NCBI GenBank assembly: GCA_937880545.1 | Contig: CALFKA010000232.1 | Coordinates: 1 to 17,313, forward strand | From: an uncultured Clostridia bacterium | Lineage (GTDB): Bacteria > Bacillota > Clostridia > Peptostreptococcales > Acidaminobacteraceae | Direction: 5' to 3' | DNA: 17,313 nucleotides | In this document: in pieces, positions 1 to 7,234 of the stretch | Numbering within the stretch: the first letter of the stretch is position 1 | Layout of the letters: each line of letters starts with the position of its first letter | The notes under the pieces: generated by a model | Database searches by the model: none | Seen by the model: only the letters and a program-made list of their open reading frames with translations | Told to the model about the DNA's origin: nothing | Made by a program: the position numbers and the translations under genes

Positions 1-61
1 CCTCATGATACAGCCACCCCCCAGATCTACACTCTTTCCCTACACGACGCTCTTCCGATCT
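1..61 (+). other. Illumina P5/universal adapter at the contig start (not genomic)
   Basis: Bases 4-61 align without gaps to the 58-base TruSeq universal (P5) adapter, ending in the familiar GCTCTTCCGATCT. I count mismatches only at 4, 12, 15, 19 and 22, so from base 23 onward the match is exact. Bases 1-3 are unexplained. This is library sequence left by assembly and should be trimmed. The true contig begins at about base 62. Confidence 0.97.
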
Positions 62-117
62 ATCGCCGTGACGATTGCAGTTACAATAATTGTTCGTAGT
101 GTGCCTGATTTTTTCAT
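62..117 (-). CDS. 5' end of a truncated gene, exported or membrane protein (possible S41 C-terminal processing peptidase)
   Basis: An ATG at 117-115 opens a frame that runs into the adapter. It reads MKKSGTLRTIIVTAIVTA, a basic start followed by a hydrophobic stretch, typical of a signal peptide or membrane anchor. An AGGA ribosome site (125-122) lies directly after the stop codon of the upstream M23 gene (128-126), so the two are co-transcribed. Only about 18 codons are present. The product cannot be read from the sequence. In many Bacillota the gene after ftsE-ftsX-M23 peptidase encodes an S41 carboxyl-terminal processing protease, and that is the sole reason for the tentative name. Confidence that a gene starts here is good; confidence in its identity is low. 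Confidence 0.6.
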
Positions 118-125
118 TATATCCT

Positions 126-1307
126 TTAGTACCCGATATATGGGCCCGGGTTGACATCTTTGCCACCGCTCATGATCGTAAAGTGCAAGTGGTTTCCGGT
201 ACTGGTACCTGTGGTGCCCATGTACATGATGGTATCTTTCTGACTGACATAATCGCCTTTACTGACGGCGATGCTGGAGGCATGGGCATAGAGGGAAGTG
301 TATCCATCTCCATGATCGATGACTACGGTGTTACCATAGCCACCATACCAGCCTGCCATAGTGACCAGGCCGCCTCTGGAGGCCCAGATCGGTGTTCCGG
401 CAGGTCCTGCAATGTCAATGCCATTATGCCATCTCGTACCGCCGTATACAGGATGTGTTCGATTTCCGTAGTTAGAGGTAACATTCGTGGCGCTTGTCGG
501 CCAGGTCCATCCGCCAATTTTTATATCGTCTTTCCCGCGGCTCGTTCCGCCGGCTGCGGCGGCTGCTTCGGCACGCTCTTTCGCAATGCGCTCAGCTTCT
601 GCTCTGGCATTGGCGAGGTTGGAAGCAATACTTCTTCGTGCTTTGTTCTGTGCATCGAGTTCAGCTTCAAACTTGCGGCGGGCAGCGAGGATTTCTTCCT
701 TGCGGCGCTCTAATTCTTCCTGAAGTTCGAGGAGTTCCTGTTCATCGCGAGCAAGCTGTGCTTTCATTTCAAGAAGTTTCTTATAGTTCTCTTCTTCCTG
801 TTTTTCAAGCTCTTCGATGGCTGCACGCTTTTCGTTCAGTTCGATAAGGAGCTGCTTGTCCTGTTCGGAGATGGCTTTCAGCTGGTCCAGGCGGTTGAGA
901 AGATCCGCAATGCTCTTTGCTTCAAAGATGACATTCCAGAAACTCTCATCCTTCTTGTAGTACATCACGCGAAGGCGATCACCGTAGGCTTCTTCCTGTT
1001 CGGCCAACTCCTTCTTGATCTGCTCAAGCTCCTGTCGGATTCTCTCCAGTTCTTCTTCTTTTTCAATGATCAGCTGTTTGTTGGTCTCAATCTCTTTCTT
1101 GACCTCTTCGACGCGTTTGAATACGTCTTCCAGCTTTCGCTCTACTGCGCGTTGTTCGCCGACCTTGGCATCTATATCTTTTTTAATGCCTTCAATCGTC
1201 GAATCGACAGCATCCAGATCCCCTTCAAGTTCCTTGATCGAAGCAAAACCGGCTCCGATGGAAAGAATCATCGTAAAGAGGAGCAGGAAGGCAGTAAACT
1301 TTTTCAT
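126..1307 (-). CDS. Coiled-coil M23 family peptidoglycan endopeptidase (EnvC-like FtsEX partner)
   Basis: A 393-residue exported cell-wall hydrolase. Residues 1-22 form a signal peptide (basic MKK, hydrophobic core, small residues before the cut near GFA). Residues of about 25-250 are a long Glu/Lys-rich coiled coil. An Ala-rich linker leads to a C-terminal LytM/M23 domain (about 265-393). All zinc and catalytic residues of the family are visible: HNGID (H294, D298), the YAH motif (H342) and HLH (H373, H375), so it should be an active endopeptidase, unlike degenerate LytM activators. Start is ATG at 1307-1305 behind AGGAGG (1317-1312), which overlaps the ftsX stop codon. It follows ftsE and ftsX directly. 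In known systems FtsEX controls a coiled-coil hydrolase across the membrane (EnvC in E. coli, PcsB in streptococci), so the same role is inferred here. Confidence 0.92.
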   Translation of the reverse strand: MKKFTAFLLLFTMILSIGAGFASIKELEGDLDAVDSTIEGIKKDIDAKVGEQRAVERKLEDVFKRVEEVKKEIETNKQLIIEKEEELERIRQELEQIKKELAEQEEAYGDRLRVMYYKKDESFWNVIFEAKSIADLLNRLDQLKAISEQDKQLLIELNEKRAAIEELEKQEEENYKKLLEMKAQLARDEQELLELQEELERRKEEILAARRKFEAELDAQNKARRSIASNLANARAEAERIAKERAEAAAAAGGTSRGKDDIKIGGWTWPTSATNVTSNYGNRTHPVYGGTRWHNGIDIAGPAGTPIWASRGGLVTMAGWYGGYGNTVVIDHGDGYTSLYAHASSIAVSKGDYVSQKDTIMYMGTTGTSTGNHLHFTIMSGGKDVNPGPYIGY

Positions 1308-1315
1308 AACGCCTC

Positions 1316-2200
1316 CTATACCTTCAGGTACTTCCTGACAGAGAACAGGCTTCCGATCAGACCGACGCCAATCCCGATGATGAGATTGAGGATGCCGATC
1401 CGCAGAATGACAACATCTGCTCTAAGTAGTGGCTGCGCTGTCAGATCGGCTAGATCTGCAGCTGCCATTCTAATCACTTCCTGATATCCGAAATACAACA
1501 GCACGGAGCTGATGCCTGCCCCTAAGATTCCCAGAATAACTCCTTCGATCAGATAGGGGTGACGGATATGACCACGTGTGGCTCCCACGTATCGCATGAT
1601 CTGAATCTGCGACTTGCGAGAAGCTATACCGATGCGCACTGTGTTGTTGATAACGAGCATCGTGATAAACAACAGCACCACAATGAGGATGATGCCTACA
1701 TTGCGGATCACATTGCTTATGCGCAAGATGCGCTCGATCGTTGTCTTATAATAATATATTGTATCGTTCTCGTCTACTTTGTCAAGTTCTTCATAAGTTT
1801 GATCCGATAATGAAACATCGGAAACTCGTACTTCCAGCGTATCACTGAGTGGGTTTTCAGGCAACCCTTCCAGGAGATCCGCCTCTTCCCCCCAGTCCTC
1901 TTTCATCTGCGCAAAGGCTTCATCGCGTGTGATGAGAAGAACCGAGTCTACATTGGGCACGGCTTCAAATGCTGTCTTCAGCTGCTGTACCTGTTCCGGG
2001 GTATATTCATATGCCACCTGTACGCGCATGACATCAAACTTATCCGTGAACTCCATGGTCAGATTGTTGACGTTGAGGATCAGAAGTAACACGATCCCCA
2101 GGATCACGAGCGTCGATGTCACAGACAGGATGGAAGCAAGACTCATCATGGCATTTCGTACCATGTTTTTTAGTGCGGTAAAGAATGGGGATCGGATCAA
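1316..2200 (-). CDS. ftsX: Cell division protein FtsX (ABC transporter permease-like)
   Basis: A 294-residue membrane protein with the FtsX plan: a short cytoplasmic N-terminus (1-21), TM1 about 22-44, a large extracellular domain about 45-165, then TM2 about 166-188, TM3 about 216-238 and TM4 about 264-286. The cytoplasmic loop after TM2 carries the IMRYVGAT segment typical of the family. FtsX passes ATP-driven changes from FtsE to an extracellular hydrolase; here that is probably the M23 protein encoded next. The start is TTG at 2200-2198, supported by a GGAGG site at 2211-2207 with a six-base gap. TTG overlaps the ftsE stop codon as TTGA, which suggests coupled translation. The first in-frame ATG (residue 13) would remove the conserved N-terminus. 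Confidence 0.95.
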   Translation of the reverse strand: MIRSPFFTALKNMVRNAMMSLASILSVTSTLVILGIVLLLILNVNNLTMEFTDKFDVMRVQVAYEYTPEQVQQLKTAFEAVPNVDSVLLITRDEAFAQMKEDWGEEADLLEGLPENPLSDTLEVRVSDVSLSDQTYEELDKVDENDTIYYYKTTIERILRISNVIRNVGIILIVVLLFITMLVINNTVRIGIASRKSQIQIMRYVGATRGHIRHPYLIEGVILGILGAGISSVLLYFGYQEVIRMAAADLADLTAQPLLRADVVILRIGILNLIIGIGVGLIGSLFSVRKYLKV

Positions 2201-2874
2201 TGGTAGCCTCCATGGTCCTCATCTCGGACCACCCGGCCTTTATCAAGTTCAATGACACGCTTTTTAAGCACGTCGACGATGTCGTGCTGGTGGGTGGCCA
2301 TGATGATCGTGGCTCCATAGCGATTGAGCTTCATCAAAAGGTCGATCAGTTCCCAGGATGTCTCCGGGTCGAGGTTGCCCGTCGGCTCATCACAGATGAG
2401 GATGTCGGGATTGTTCGCAACGGCACGTGCAATCGCCACACGCTGCTGTTCTCCACCGGAAAGCTCCATCGGAAAGTGCTTGCCGCGGTCACTGAGTCCT
2501 ACAAGATTCAATAGAAGCGGCACATTGCGTTTGATCTCTCGATTTCTCTTACCTATGATGCGCATGGCAAACGCTACATTCTCATAGACTGTCTCATTGC
2601 TTAGCAGACGATAGTCCTGAAAGACGATCCCAAGAGAGCGTCGGTAATACGGGATACGACGCTTGTGCATGCGAGTGATATCCAGCCCGCCCTTATACAG
2701 CGAGCCGGCAGTCGGGTCGATCTCCTTCGTGATCAGCTTAATAAAGGTGCTCTTACCGGCACCGCTGCTCCCGATCAGGAAAACGAACTCCCCTCTATTT
2801 ATTTTCAGATTGACGTCTTCCAGGGCAACTGTGCCCGACGGATAACGCATCTGGACATTATTCAATACAAGCAT
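2197..2874 (-). CDS. ftsE: Cell division ATP-binding protein FtsE
   Basis: A 225-residue ABC ATPase of usual FtsE length. Visible motifs are Walker A GSSGAGKST (35-43), Q-loop Gln86, signature LSGGEQQR (138-145), Walker B ending in CDEPTGNLD (161-169, catalytic Glu163) and the H-loop His195. It pairs with FtsX at the division site to drive peptidoglycan hydrolysis rather than transport. The ATG at 2874-2872 follows a GAGGAG site (2885-2880). It is the first gene of the block and lies behind a clear promoter (2923-2895). The stop codon overlaps the ftsX TTG start. Confidence 0.97.
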   Translation of the reverse strand: MLVLNNVQMRYPSGTVALEDVNLKINRGEFVFLIGSSGAGKSTFIKLITKEIDPTAGSLYKGGLDITRMHKRRIPYYRRSLGIVFQDYRLLSNETVYENVAFAMRIIGKRNREIKRNVPLLLNLVGLSDRGKHFPMELSGGEQQRVAIARAVANNPDILICDEPTGNLDPETSWELIDLLMKLNRYGATIIMATHQHDIVDVLKKRVIELDKGRVVRDEDHGGYH

Positions 2875-2894
2875 TCCATCTCCTCGTTCTTCAA

Positions 2895-2923
2895 ATTATA
2901 ATCAGAAATGCGTGATTAATCAA
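2895..2923 (-). promoter_or_regulatory. Sigma-70-type promoter of the ftsEX operon
   Basis: On the minus strand TTGATT (2923-2918) and a perfect TATAAT (2900-2895) are separated by exactly 17 bases. Transcription would start near 2888, just ahead of the ftsE ribosome site at 2885-2880, giving a very short leader. Confidence 0.72.
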
Positions 2924-3078
2924 GTTTTTCACGATTCGCCTCCCTCACCTACAACATGTGGAGCTGTAGCCATTCTCTCACCACTATATGTACTGAGGGC
3001 GATGGGGAGCGAAGTGTTTCTTTGCATGAAGCGAATTTTATCCCTTCTGGTGATTCCTGTCAAATATGCCTCTGCCTC

Positions 3079-3108
3079 TGGACGAAACACGCCCCTTCTA
3101 TCTATAAT
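3079..3108 (+). promoter_or_regulatory. Probable promoter of fthC
   Basis: A perfect TATAAT (3103-3108) has a weaker TGGACG -35 candidate (3079-3084, four of six matches) 18 bases upstream. The implied start near 3115 leaves a leader of about 45 bases before the fthC TTG. This is an inference from sequence match only. Confidence 0.45.
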
Positions 3109-3160
3109 TACAATACGATATCATTTCTGTTCCACTCGACGACACAGGAGGAGAAGAGAG

Positions 3161-3724
3161 TTGAAGACGAGCATCCGAAAAGAAGCCGCTCAGAGGCGAA
3201 ACGCCATCCCCGTACCGGTGAGAAGGGAAAAGGAGAAGCAGATCCTTGAGTATATAAAACAACTCCCTCTTGGGGATCATGTCTTCCTGTATAAGAATAT
3301 GCGCAGCGAAGTCTCCACCCGAGAGATCCTCCACTGGCTGATCGAACAGGGAGCAACCACTTATATTCCCCGCACGGACTTATCCGATTATTCTATGGAG
3401 CCCCACGCCTATGTGCCGGGTGATCCGCTCGAGACGAAGACCTTTGGACTGAGCGAGCCCATCAATGAACCGCTCCATGACCTGGATCAGCTGACCTCTA
3501 TCCTCGTTCCGCTCCTTGCCTTTGACCGTGACTTTCACCGCGTCGGTTATGGTGGAGGCTTCTATGATCGATTCTTACCTCGCGCGCCGAAAGCCCTACG
3601 TGTCGGCATCGCTTTTTCCGAACAGGAATTTGACCGTCTGCTCCAGGTAGACACAGATGTTGTATTGGACTACATCGTGACAGATAAAGGTGTCCTCACC
3701 AAAAAACAAGATCCGAGAGATTAG
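3161..3724 (+). CDS. fthC: 5-formyltetrahydrofolate cyclo-ligase
   Basis: A 187-residue enzyme that converts 5-formyltetrahydrofolate to 5,10-methenyltetrahydrofolate using ATP, in cytoplasmic one-carbon metabolism. Family features are the basic N-terminus KTSIRKEAAQRR, the substrate region around YKNMRSEVSTREI (44-56), and the ATP/folate signature GYGGGFYDRFL (129-139). The frame is open upstream to 2912, but that extension is Cys/Arg-rich and unlike the family. A TTG at 3161 has an ideal AGGAGGAG site (3146-3153) seven bases ahead and gives the normal family length, so I chose it. It is the only + strand gene. Its stop codon overlaps the stop of the converging YibE/F gene. Confidence 0.93.
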   Translation: MKTSIRKEAAQRRNAIPVPVRREKEKQILEYIKQLPLGDHVFLYKNMRSEVSTREILHWLIEQGATTYIPRTDLSDYSMEPHAYVPGDPLETKTFGLSEPINEPLHDLDQLTSILVPLLAFDRDFHRVGYGGGFYDRFLPRAPKALRVGIAFSEQEFDRLLQVDTDVVLDYIVTDKGVLTKKQDPRD

Positions 3725-4854
3725 TTCCTTCTGATATACACCACTCCCGCCATCAGAGCGGTCATTGGAATTGTCAAAAGAATCGCTGTCGAGCCGATAA
3801 ACGCCTGTAGCAACTCAACGATGATTCCCTCCCTGTTAAATAACTCAGAGAGGTTGTGACTGGTCAGACTCATGGCTAGCACCCCTGAGAGGCCTCCTCC
3901 TATATAGGCGAGGATCAGGGTATTGGCCATCGTCCCCATCAGGTCCTGCCCGACGTTCAGTCCGCTTTTGACGAGCTGCCAGTACTTAACACTCGGAGCA
4001 TGCAGTGTAATCTCATACAGCGAGCTCGAAATATCCATTGCCACGTCCATAACAGCTCCCAAGGAGCCGATCAGGATCGAAGCAAAGACAATCCCCCTCA
4101 GATTAATAGGGCTCTCAGCATTGAACAGGCTCAGATATATACTTGTCTCATCGACGACTCCCGTCAGTTCCAGCATCTTATCCATATACAGACTCATCAA
4201 GCCTGCGACCACCACCCCAAAAGTGCATCCGATGATGGTGACCAGGCTTTTTTTACTGAATCCATTGGTGAGAAGAATTGTGATCAGAATAGAGTATGTG
4301 CACACCGCAACAGCCCCAATGTAGATATTCCATCCGCCAAGGATCGAGGGGATGAACACAAAGAAGATGGATAGGATGCTAAGACCAAGGGAGATGAGCG
4401 TATATAGACCTTTACTGCGACCAAAGAGGAGAAGCAGAAGCGCAAAGAAAGCCCCTAAAAGAAAAACCGGTGTAAGGCGATAGAACGCACTTAAAGCATA
4501 CTCCTTCCGCCCATCGGGAAAGTCCACTCTGTATAGAAGAATCCGGTCTCCTTCCCGCACCACTCTCTCTGACGGTCCGCGGTACATGATGTTCTGAACC
4601 GCATCCACTTCTCTTCCCTTCTGAGGACCCGAAGTGATCAGCGCACGAAAGGGGACAACCGCTGTGGAAAGACCACCCTCTCCCATCTCCGTCTTTTCTA
4701 TCTCGGAGACAGAATGTACTCTCGCATGACTCATATGATCTCCCTCGTTGTCCAGGATCTTGACGCTACGCCCAAAGGTTTGGTTAGCGATCCAAAGAAG
4801 CAAAAGAGAGAGCACGATCAAAAAGATTTTTATTCCTCGATCCGATTTTTCCAT
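3721..4854 (-). CDS. YibE/F family multi-pass membrane protein
   Basis: A 377-residue membrane protein matching the YibE/F family. It has one N-terminal membrane helix (about 8-25), a soluble extracytoplasmic domain (about 26-120) containing the VVREGDRILL segment, then about seven helices including the family's SLGAVMDVAMDISSS and SGLNVGQDLMGTMANTLILAY regions. The molecular function of the family is not established. An earlier in-frame ATG exists at 4872-4870, but it lies inside the -10 box of the only good promoter (4876-4871). The ATG at 4854-4852 has GGAGG at 4863-4859, so I use that start. The gene stands alone, and its last codons converge on fthC with no terminator between them. Confidence 0.88.
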   Translation of the reverse strand: MEKSDRGIKIFLIVLSLLLLWIANQTFGRSVKILDNEGDHMSHARVHSVSEIEKTEMGEGGLSTAVVPFRALITSGPQKGREVDAVQNIMYRGPSERVVREGDRILLYRVDFPDGRKEYALSAFYRLTPVFLLGAFFALLLLLFGRSKGLYTLISLGLSILSIFFVFIPSILGGWNIYIGAVAVCTYSILITILLTNGFSKKSLVTIIGCTFGVVVAGLMSLYMDKMLELTGVVDETSIYLSLFNAESPINLRGIVFASILIGSLGAVMDVAMDISSSLYEITLHAPSVKYWQLVKSGLNVGQDLMGTMANTLILAYIGGGLSGVLAMSLTSHNLSELFNREGIIVELLQAFIGSTAILLTIPMTALMAGVVYIRRN

Positions 4855-4870
4855 ATTTCCTCCGCCCGTC

Positions 4871-4900
4871 ATTGTAAACTGCTCCCAAAGAATACGTCAA
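4871..4900 (-). promoter_or_regulatory. Sigma-70-type promoter of the YibE/F gene
   Basis: On the minus strand TTGACG (4900-4895, five of six) and TACAAT (4876-4871, five of six) are 18 bases apart. Transcription would start near 4864, immediately at the GGAGG ribosome site (4863-4859), so the message would have almost no leader. Confidence 0.62.
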
Positions 4901-5049
4901 GGCACTGCATGGGCAAGCAAAAATGTCCCTCGAAGATTCTCTCATAGAGTCGATTGAAAGATGACGAAAAACCGACCTTCCAGAGACACTTTACCTATGA
5001 CTTTGATCTTTGAGGAGTTAAGGCAGGTTGTAGCACCTTAAGAAGAAAA

Positions 5050-5075
5050 GGACGGCTCCTTTGAAAGAGCCGTTC
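5050..5075 (-). terminator. Rho-independent terminator after the alr paralogue
   Basis: Bases 5052-5058 (ACGGCTC) and 5067-5073 (GAGCCGT) form a perfect seven-pair stem, extended by G-U and G-C pairs to 5050/5075, with an eight-base loop. On the minus strand the stem is followed by a T-rich run (CCTTTTCTTCTT). It closes the operon ending in the gene at 5107-6174. A further inverted TTAAGG...CCTTAA pair (5018-5023 and 5036-5041) lies just beyond it. Confidence 0.85.
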
Positions 5076-5106
5076 CAAGGCATCTGTTTATTCAGCCACT
5101 CGGACA

Positions 5107-6174
5107 TTATTTTTGATAGACTCTGCGGACTCGCTTTCCAAGTGTGGCAACGAATTCTGCTTTGATCGTCTCAGCAGCCTCGCATAAGCGGTCACAGTGA
5201 ATGTGTTCACCCATCAGTTCCACCACATCTCCCACCCGAGCTTGCGTATCCGTGACATCAAAAATCGTTTGATCCATCGTAATGCGTCCGAGCTGTGGGC
5301 ATTCTTTTCCATCAATCCACGAAGCAATCCGACCGCTCATCTTTCTCTTATAGCCATCGGCATACCCGATGGGTACCGTTGCAAGGCGCATAGGGCGCTG
5401 CGCGACAAACGTGTGCCCGTAGCTGACCCCTTCACCGGCTTCGATCTCCCGCACGGCAAGAATTCTACTCTTCAGGCTCATGATAGGCAGGAGTTCAGGA
5501 TGTAAACTCTCCCCCGGAGAAAAGCCATAGAGGACCACGCCGGCGCGAACCATGTTGCTGAAGCTGAGTTCCATTTCCATCAGTGCCCCACTATTCGCAT
5601 AGTGAATCCACTCAAAAGAAAGGCCTTTCTCTACCAGTTCTTCTACTATCGCCTGAAACTGAGCCACTTGCGAAAGCGCACTTGATTTGTCCTCTTCTTC
5701 CGAACGGGCAAGATGCGTGTAGATCCCCACCGGCTCCAACGAAGAGATCTCTTCAAAATGCTCATGCAGTTGCGCCGGTGTAAAGCCCAGTCTATGCATC
5801 CCCGTATCTACTTTGATGTGTATTTTTGCAGAACCCTTCAGCGCAAGTGCTGCCTCCAGGCTCACCCTGTCGTGGACGGGAAATGCGAGGGCTTTCTCCA
5901 CACACAGCGGGAAGTCTTCCGAGGATACTGCGCCAAGGAGGAAGATCTCTGCTTCTGCGTTTGCCTCTCTGAGCTCCAGGGCTTCTTCGATCGTCGCCAC
6001 CCCGAAGTGTCTCCATCCAATCTCAATAAGAGTCTCCATCACAGTAACAGCTCCATGGCCATAGGCATCCGCCTTGAGGATGCCCATCATCTCGCGGCCT
6101 CTGGCTTTCTTCTGCAAAAACAGGGCGTTATGTTTCAGTTTTTTTAAGTCAATGATGGCTTCTGTAGCTCTCAA
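5107..6174 (-). CDS. alr: Alanine racemase family protein, second paralogue in the catabolic cluster
   Basis: A 355-residue PLP-dependent fold-type III racemase. The PLP lysine is K34 in ILKADAYGHG. The catalytic tyrosine of the other half-site is Y252 in GEGVSYGH. KVDTGMHRLG supplies K121 (the usually carbamylated lysine) and R128, and ITMDQ supplies M300 and D301. It is about 70% identical by eye to the alr copy at 12726-13787 (72 of the first 100 residues). It differs at the C-terminal INYE motif, which here reads IKAE (337-340). Start is TTG at 6174-6172 with GAGGAGG (6187-6181) six bases ahead. It is the last gene after the transporter, CtlX and M20 peptidase genes and is followed by a terminator. 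Alanine may be its substrate, but the context allows a basic amino acid such as ornithine; that is inference. Confidence 0.9.
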   Translation of the reverse strand: MRATEAIIDLKKLKHNALFLQKKARGREMMGILKADAYGHGAVTVMETLIEIGWRHFGVATIEEALELREANAEAEIFLLGAVSSEDFPLCVEKALAFPVHDRVSLEAALALKGSAKIHIKVDTGMHRLGFTPAQLHEHFEEISSLEPVGIYTHLARSEEEDKSSALSQVAQFQAIVEELVEKGLSFEWIHYANSGALMEMELSFSNMVRAGVVLYGFSPGESLHPELLPIMSLKSRILAVREIEAGEGVSYGHTFVAQRPMRLATVPIGYADGYKRKMSGRIASWIDGKECPQLGRITMDQTIFDVTDTQARVGDVVELMGEHIHCDRLCEAAETIKAEFVATLGKRVRRVYQK

Positions 6175-6238
6175 TTACTGCCTCCTCAAAAAGACAATCG
6201 TCATACACCCTGTTGCATATTTTCTACGAAACTAACTG

Positions 6239-7234
6239 TCACCCCAAGAGGTGTAACAGGACCCGATATGTAATCTCGGGAACTCTTTTAAAAGTATGTT
6301 CTTTATCCACTCGCTCCGTCAGCATATGACCATCCTTGCCGTGTGGACCTATATTGATGACGGGAACATTGATCTTCTCAATCTTTTCAAAGGGATGGGT
6401 GTATTTGTATCCCCAAGAAGGCATGTTCTGAATGTAGGCTTCGTATTGATCATTGAGCCCCACTGCCATGAAGCTTGCATCAGAAATGTAGGGATAGAAG
6501 TACCTTTGTACAATCGAAACATCTTCCGGAACTTCCGTCGCTTCCAGTGCCTCTCGGACGCTTTCAAGTAATCTCTTTTCGTTTTCTGTCTCCCCCTTGA
6601 TCTCAATCGGAGGGATCAGGACCGAAGCAAAGTAGACGACAATCCCGGGAGAGCTGTCTGCTCTTTTATCCCACACAAACTGCACCACTTCGTGATTGAA
6701 TTCTCTCAGATCCTTCTCCGGCTCTCTTTCATGGAGCTGCTCCTTAAAGGCGGCAAGCTCTTTAAGAAAGTCCGGGTTTTTCTTCTGCACTTCCTGACAG
6801 AGTTCTTCAAAACGAAAAATATTCTTTTTCCATGGTAGCGGCGTATAGTGAATACCCGCCAGCTCACAGTACTTCCTATACCGACTGTCTAGCAAGTCAA
6901 GCGCTTCTTCATAGCTATCAGAGACGATCTTTTCAAATGCCGATAAGACCTCCTCCGGACCTTTGCCATGACTGAACACATTGTAGTAGACCTGGGAGGC
7001 AAGTGCCGTCTGTACAGTATATTCGGGCTTAAAGTCTTTCTGTTTCAACGAAATAGGAGGCACTGTCACCTCACCTCGGGCCATGTCGCACAGCTCCGGG
7101 TTCAGCGATACATTCTTTGTGATGAGTGCGGCAAGAAAGTTCGGATCGAGCGCAGCAAATGGCTGACCGACATGCGCCTCCTTACCGAAGATGGAACAGG
7201 TGGGCAGATACTTCCCGATCGTCCCAATGTACAC
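6239..7234 (-). CDS. M20 peptidase, C-terminal fragment frame (331 residues from a GTG)
   Basis: This is the downstream frame of the broken RocB-like gene. It begins as YIGTIGKYLPT and holds the dimerisation and lid region plus the C-terminal zinc-ligand motif GPHGKDGHMLTERV. The nominal GTG start at 7234-7232 has no ribosome site and lies inside the conserved core, so independent translation is unlikely. It is listed so the frame is not lost. The active-site residues of the N-terminal half are missing from it. Confidence 0.55.
   Translation of the reverse strand: MYIGTIGKYLPTCSIFGKEAHVGQPFAALDPNFLAALITKNVSLNPELCDMARGEVTVPPISLKQKDFKPEYTVQTALASQVYYNVFSHGKGPEEVLSAFEKIVSDSYEEALDLLDSRYRKYCELAGIHYTPLPWKKNIFRFEELCQEVQKKNPDFLKELAAFKEQLHEREPEKDLREFNHEVVQFVWDKRADSSPGIVVYFASVLIPPIEIKGETENEKRLLESVREALEATEVPEDVSIVQRYFYPYISDASFMAVGLNDQYEAYIQNMPSWGYKYTHPFEKIEKINVPVINIGPHGKDGHMLTERVDKEHTFKRVPEITYRVLLHLLG

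Noticed and set aside
90..713. 207-residue + strand frame opposite the M23 peptidase
   Set aside because: It is antisense to a clear gene with full motifs, is Cys/Gly-rich without family features, and has no good ribosome site.
2912..3160. N-terminal extension of fthC to an ATG at 2912
   Set aside because: The extension is unlike the family, covers the promoter region, and the TTG at 3161 has an ideal ribosome site and gives normal length.
2924..3160. 6S RNA or tetrahydrofolate riboswitch before fthC
   Set aside because: No terminal closing stem with a central bubble, and none of the conserved folate-aptamer segments could be found.
7102..7234. Reading the M20 region as two overlapping real genes
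   Set aside because: The overlap joins halves of one catalytic domain, and the second frame has no ribosome site at its GTG.
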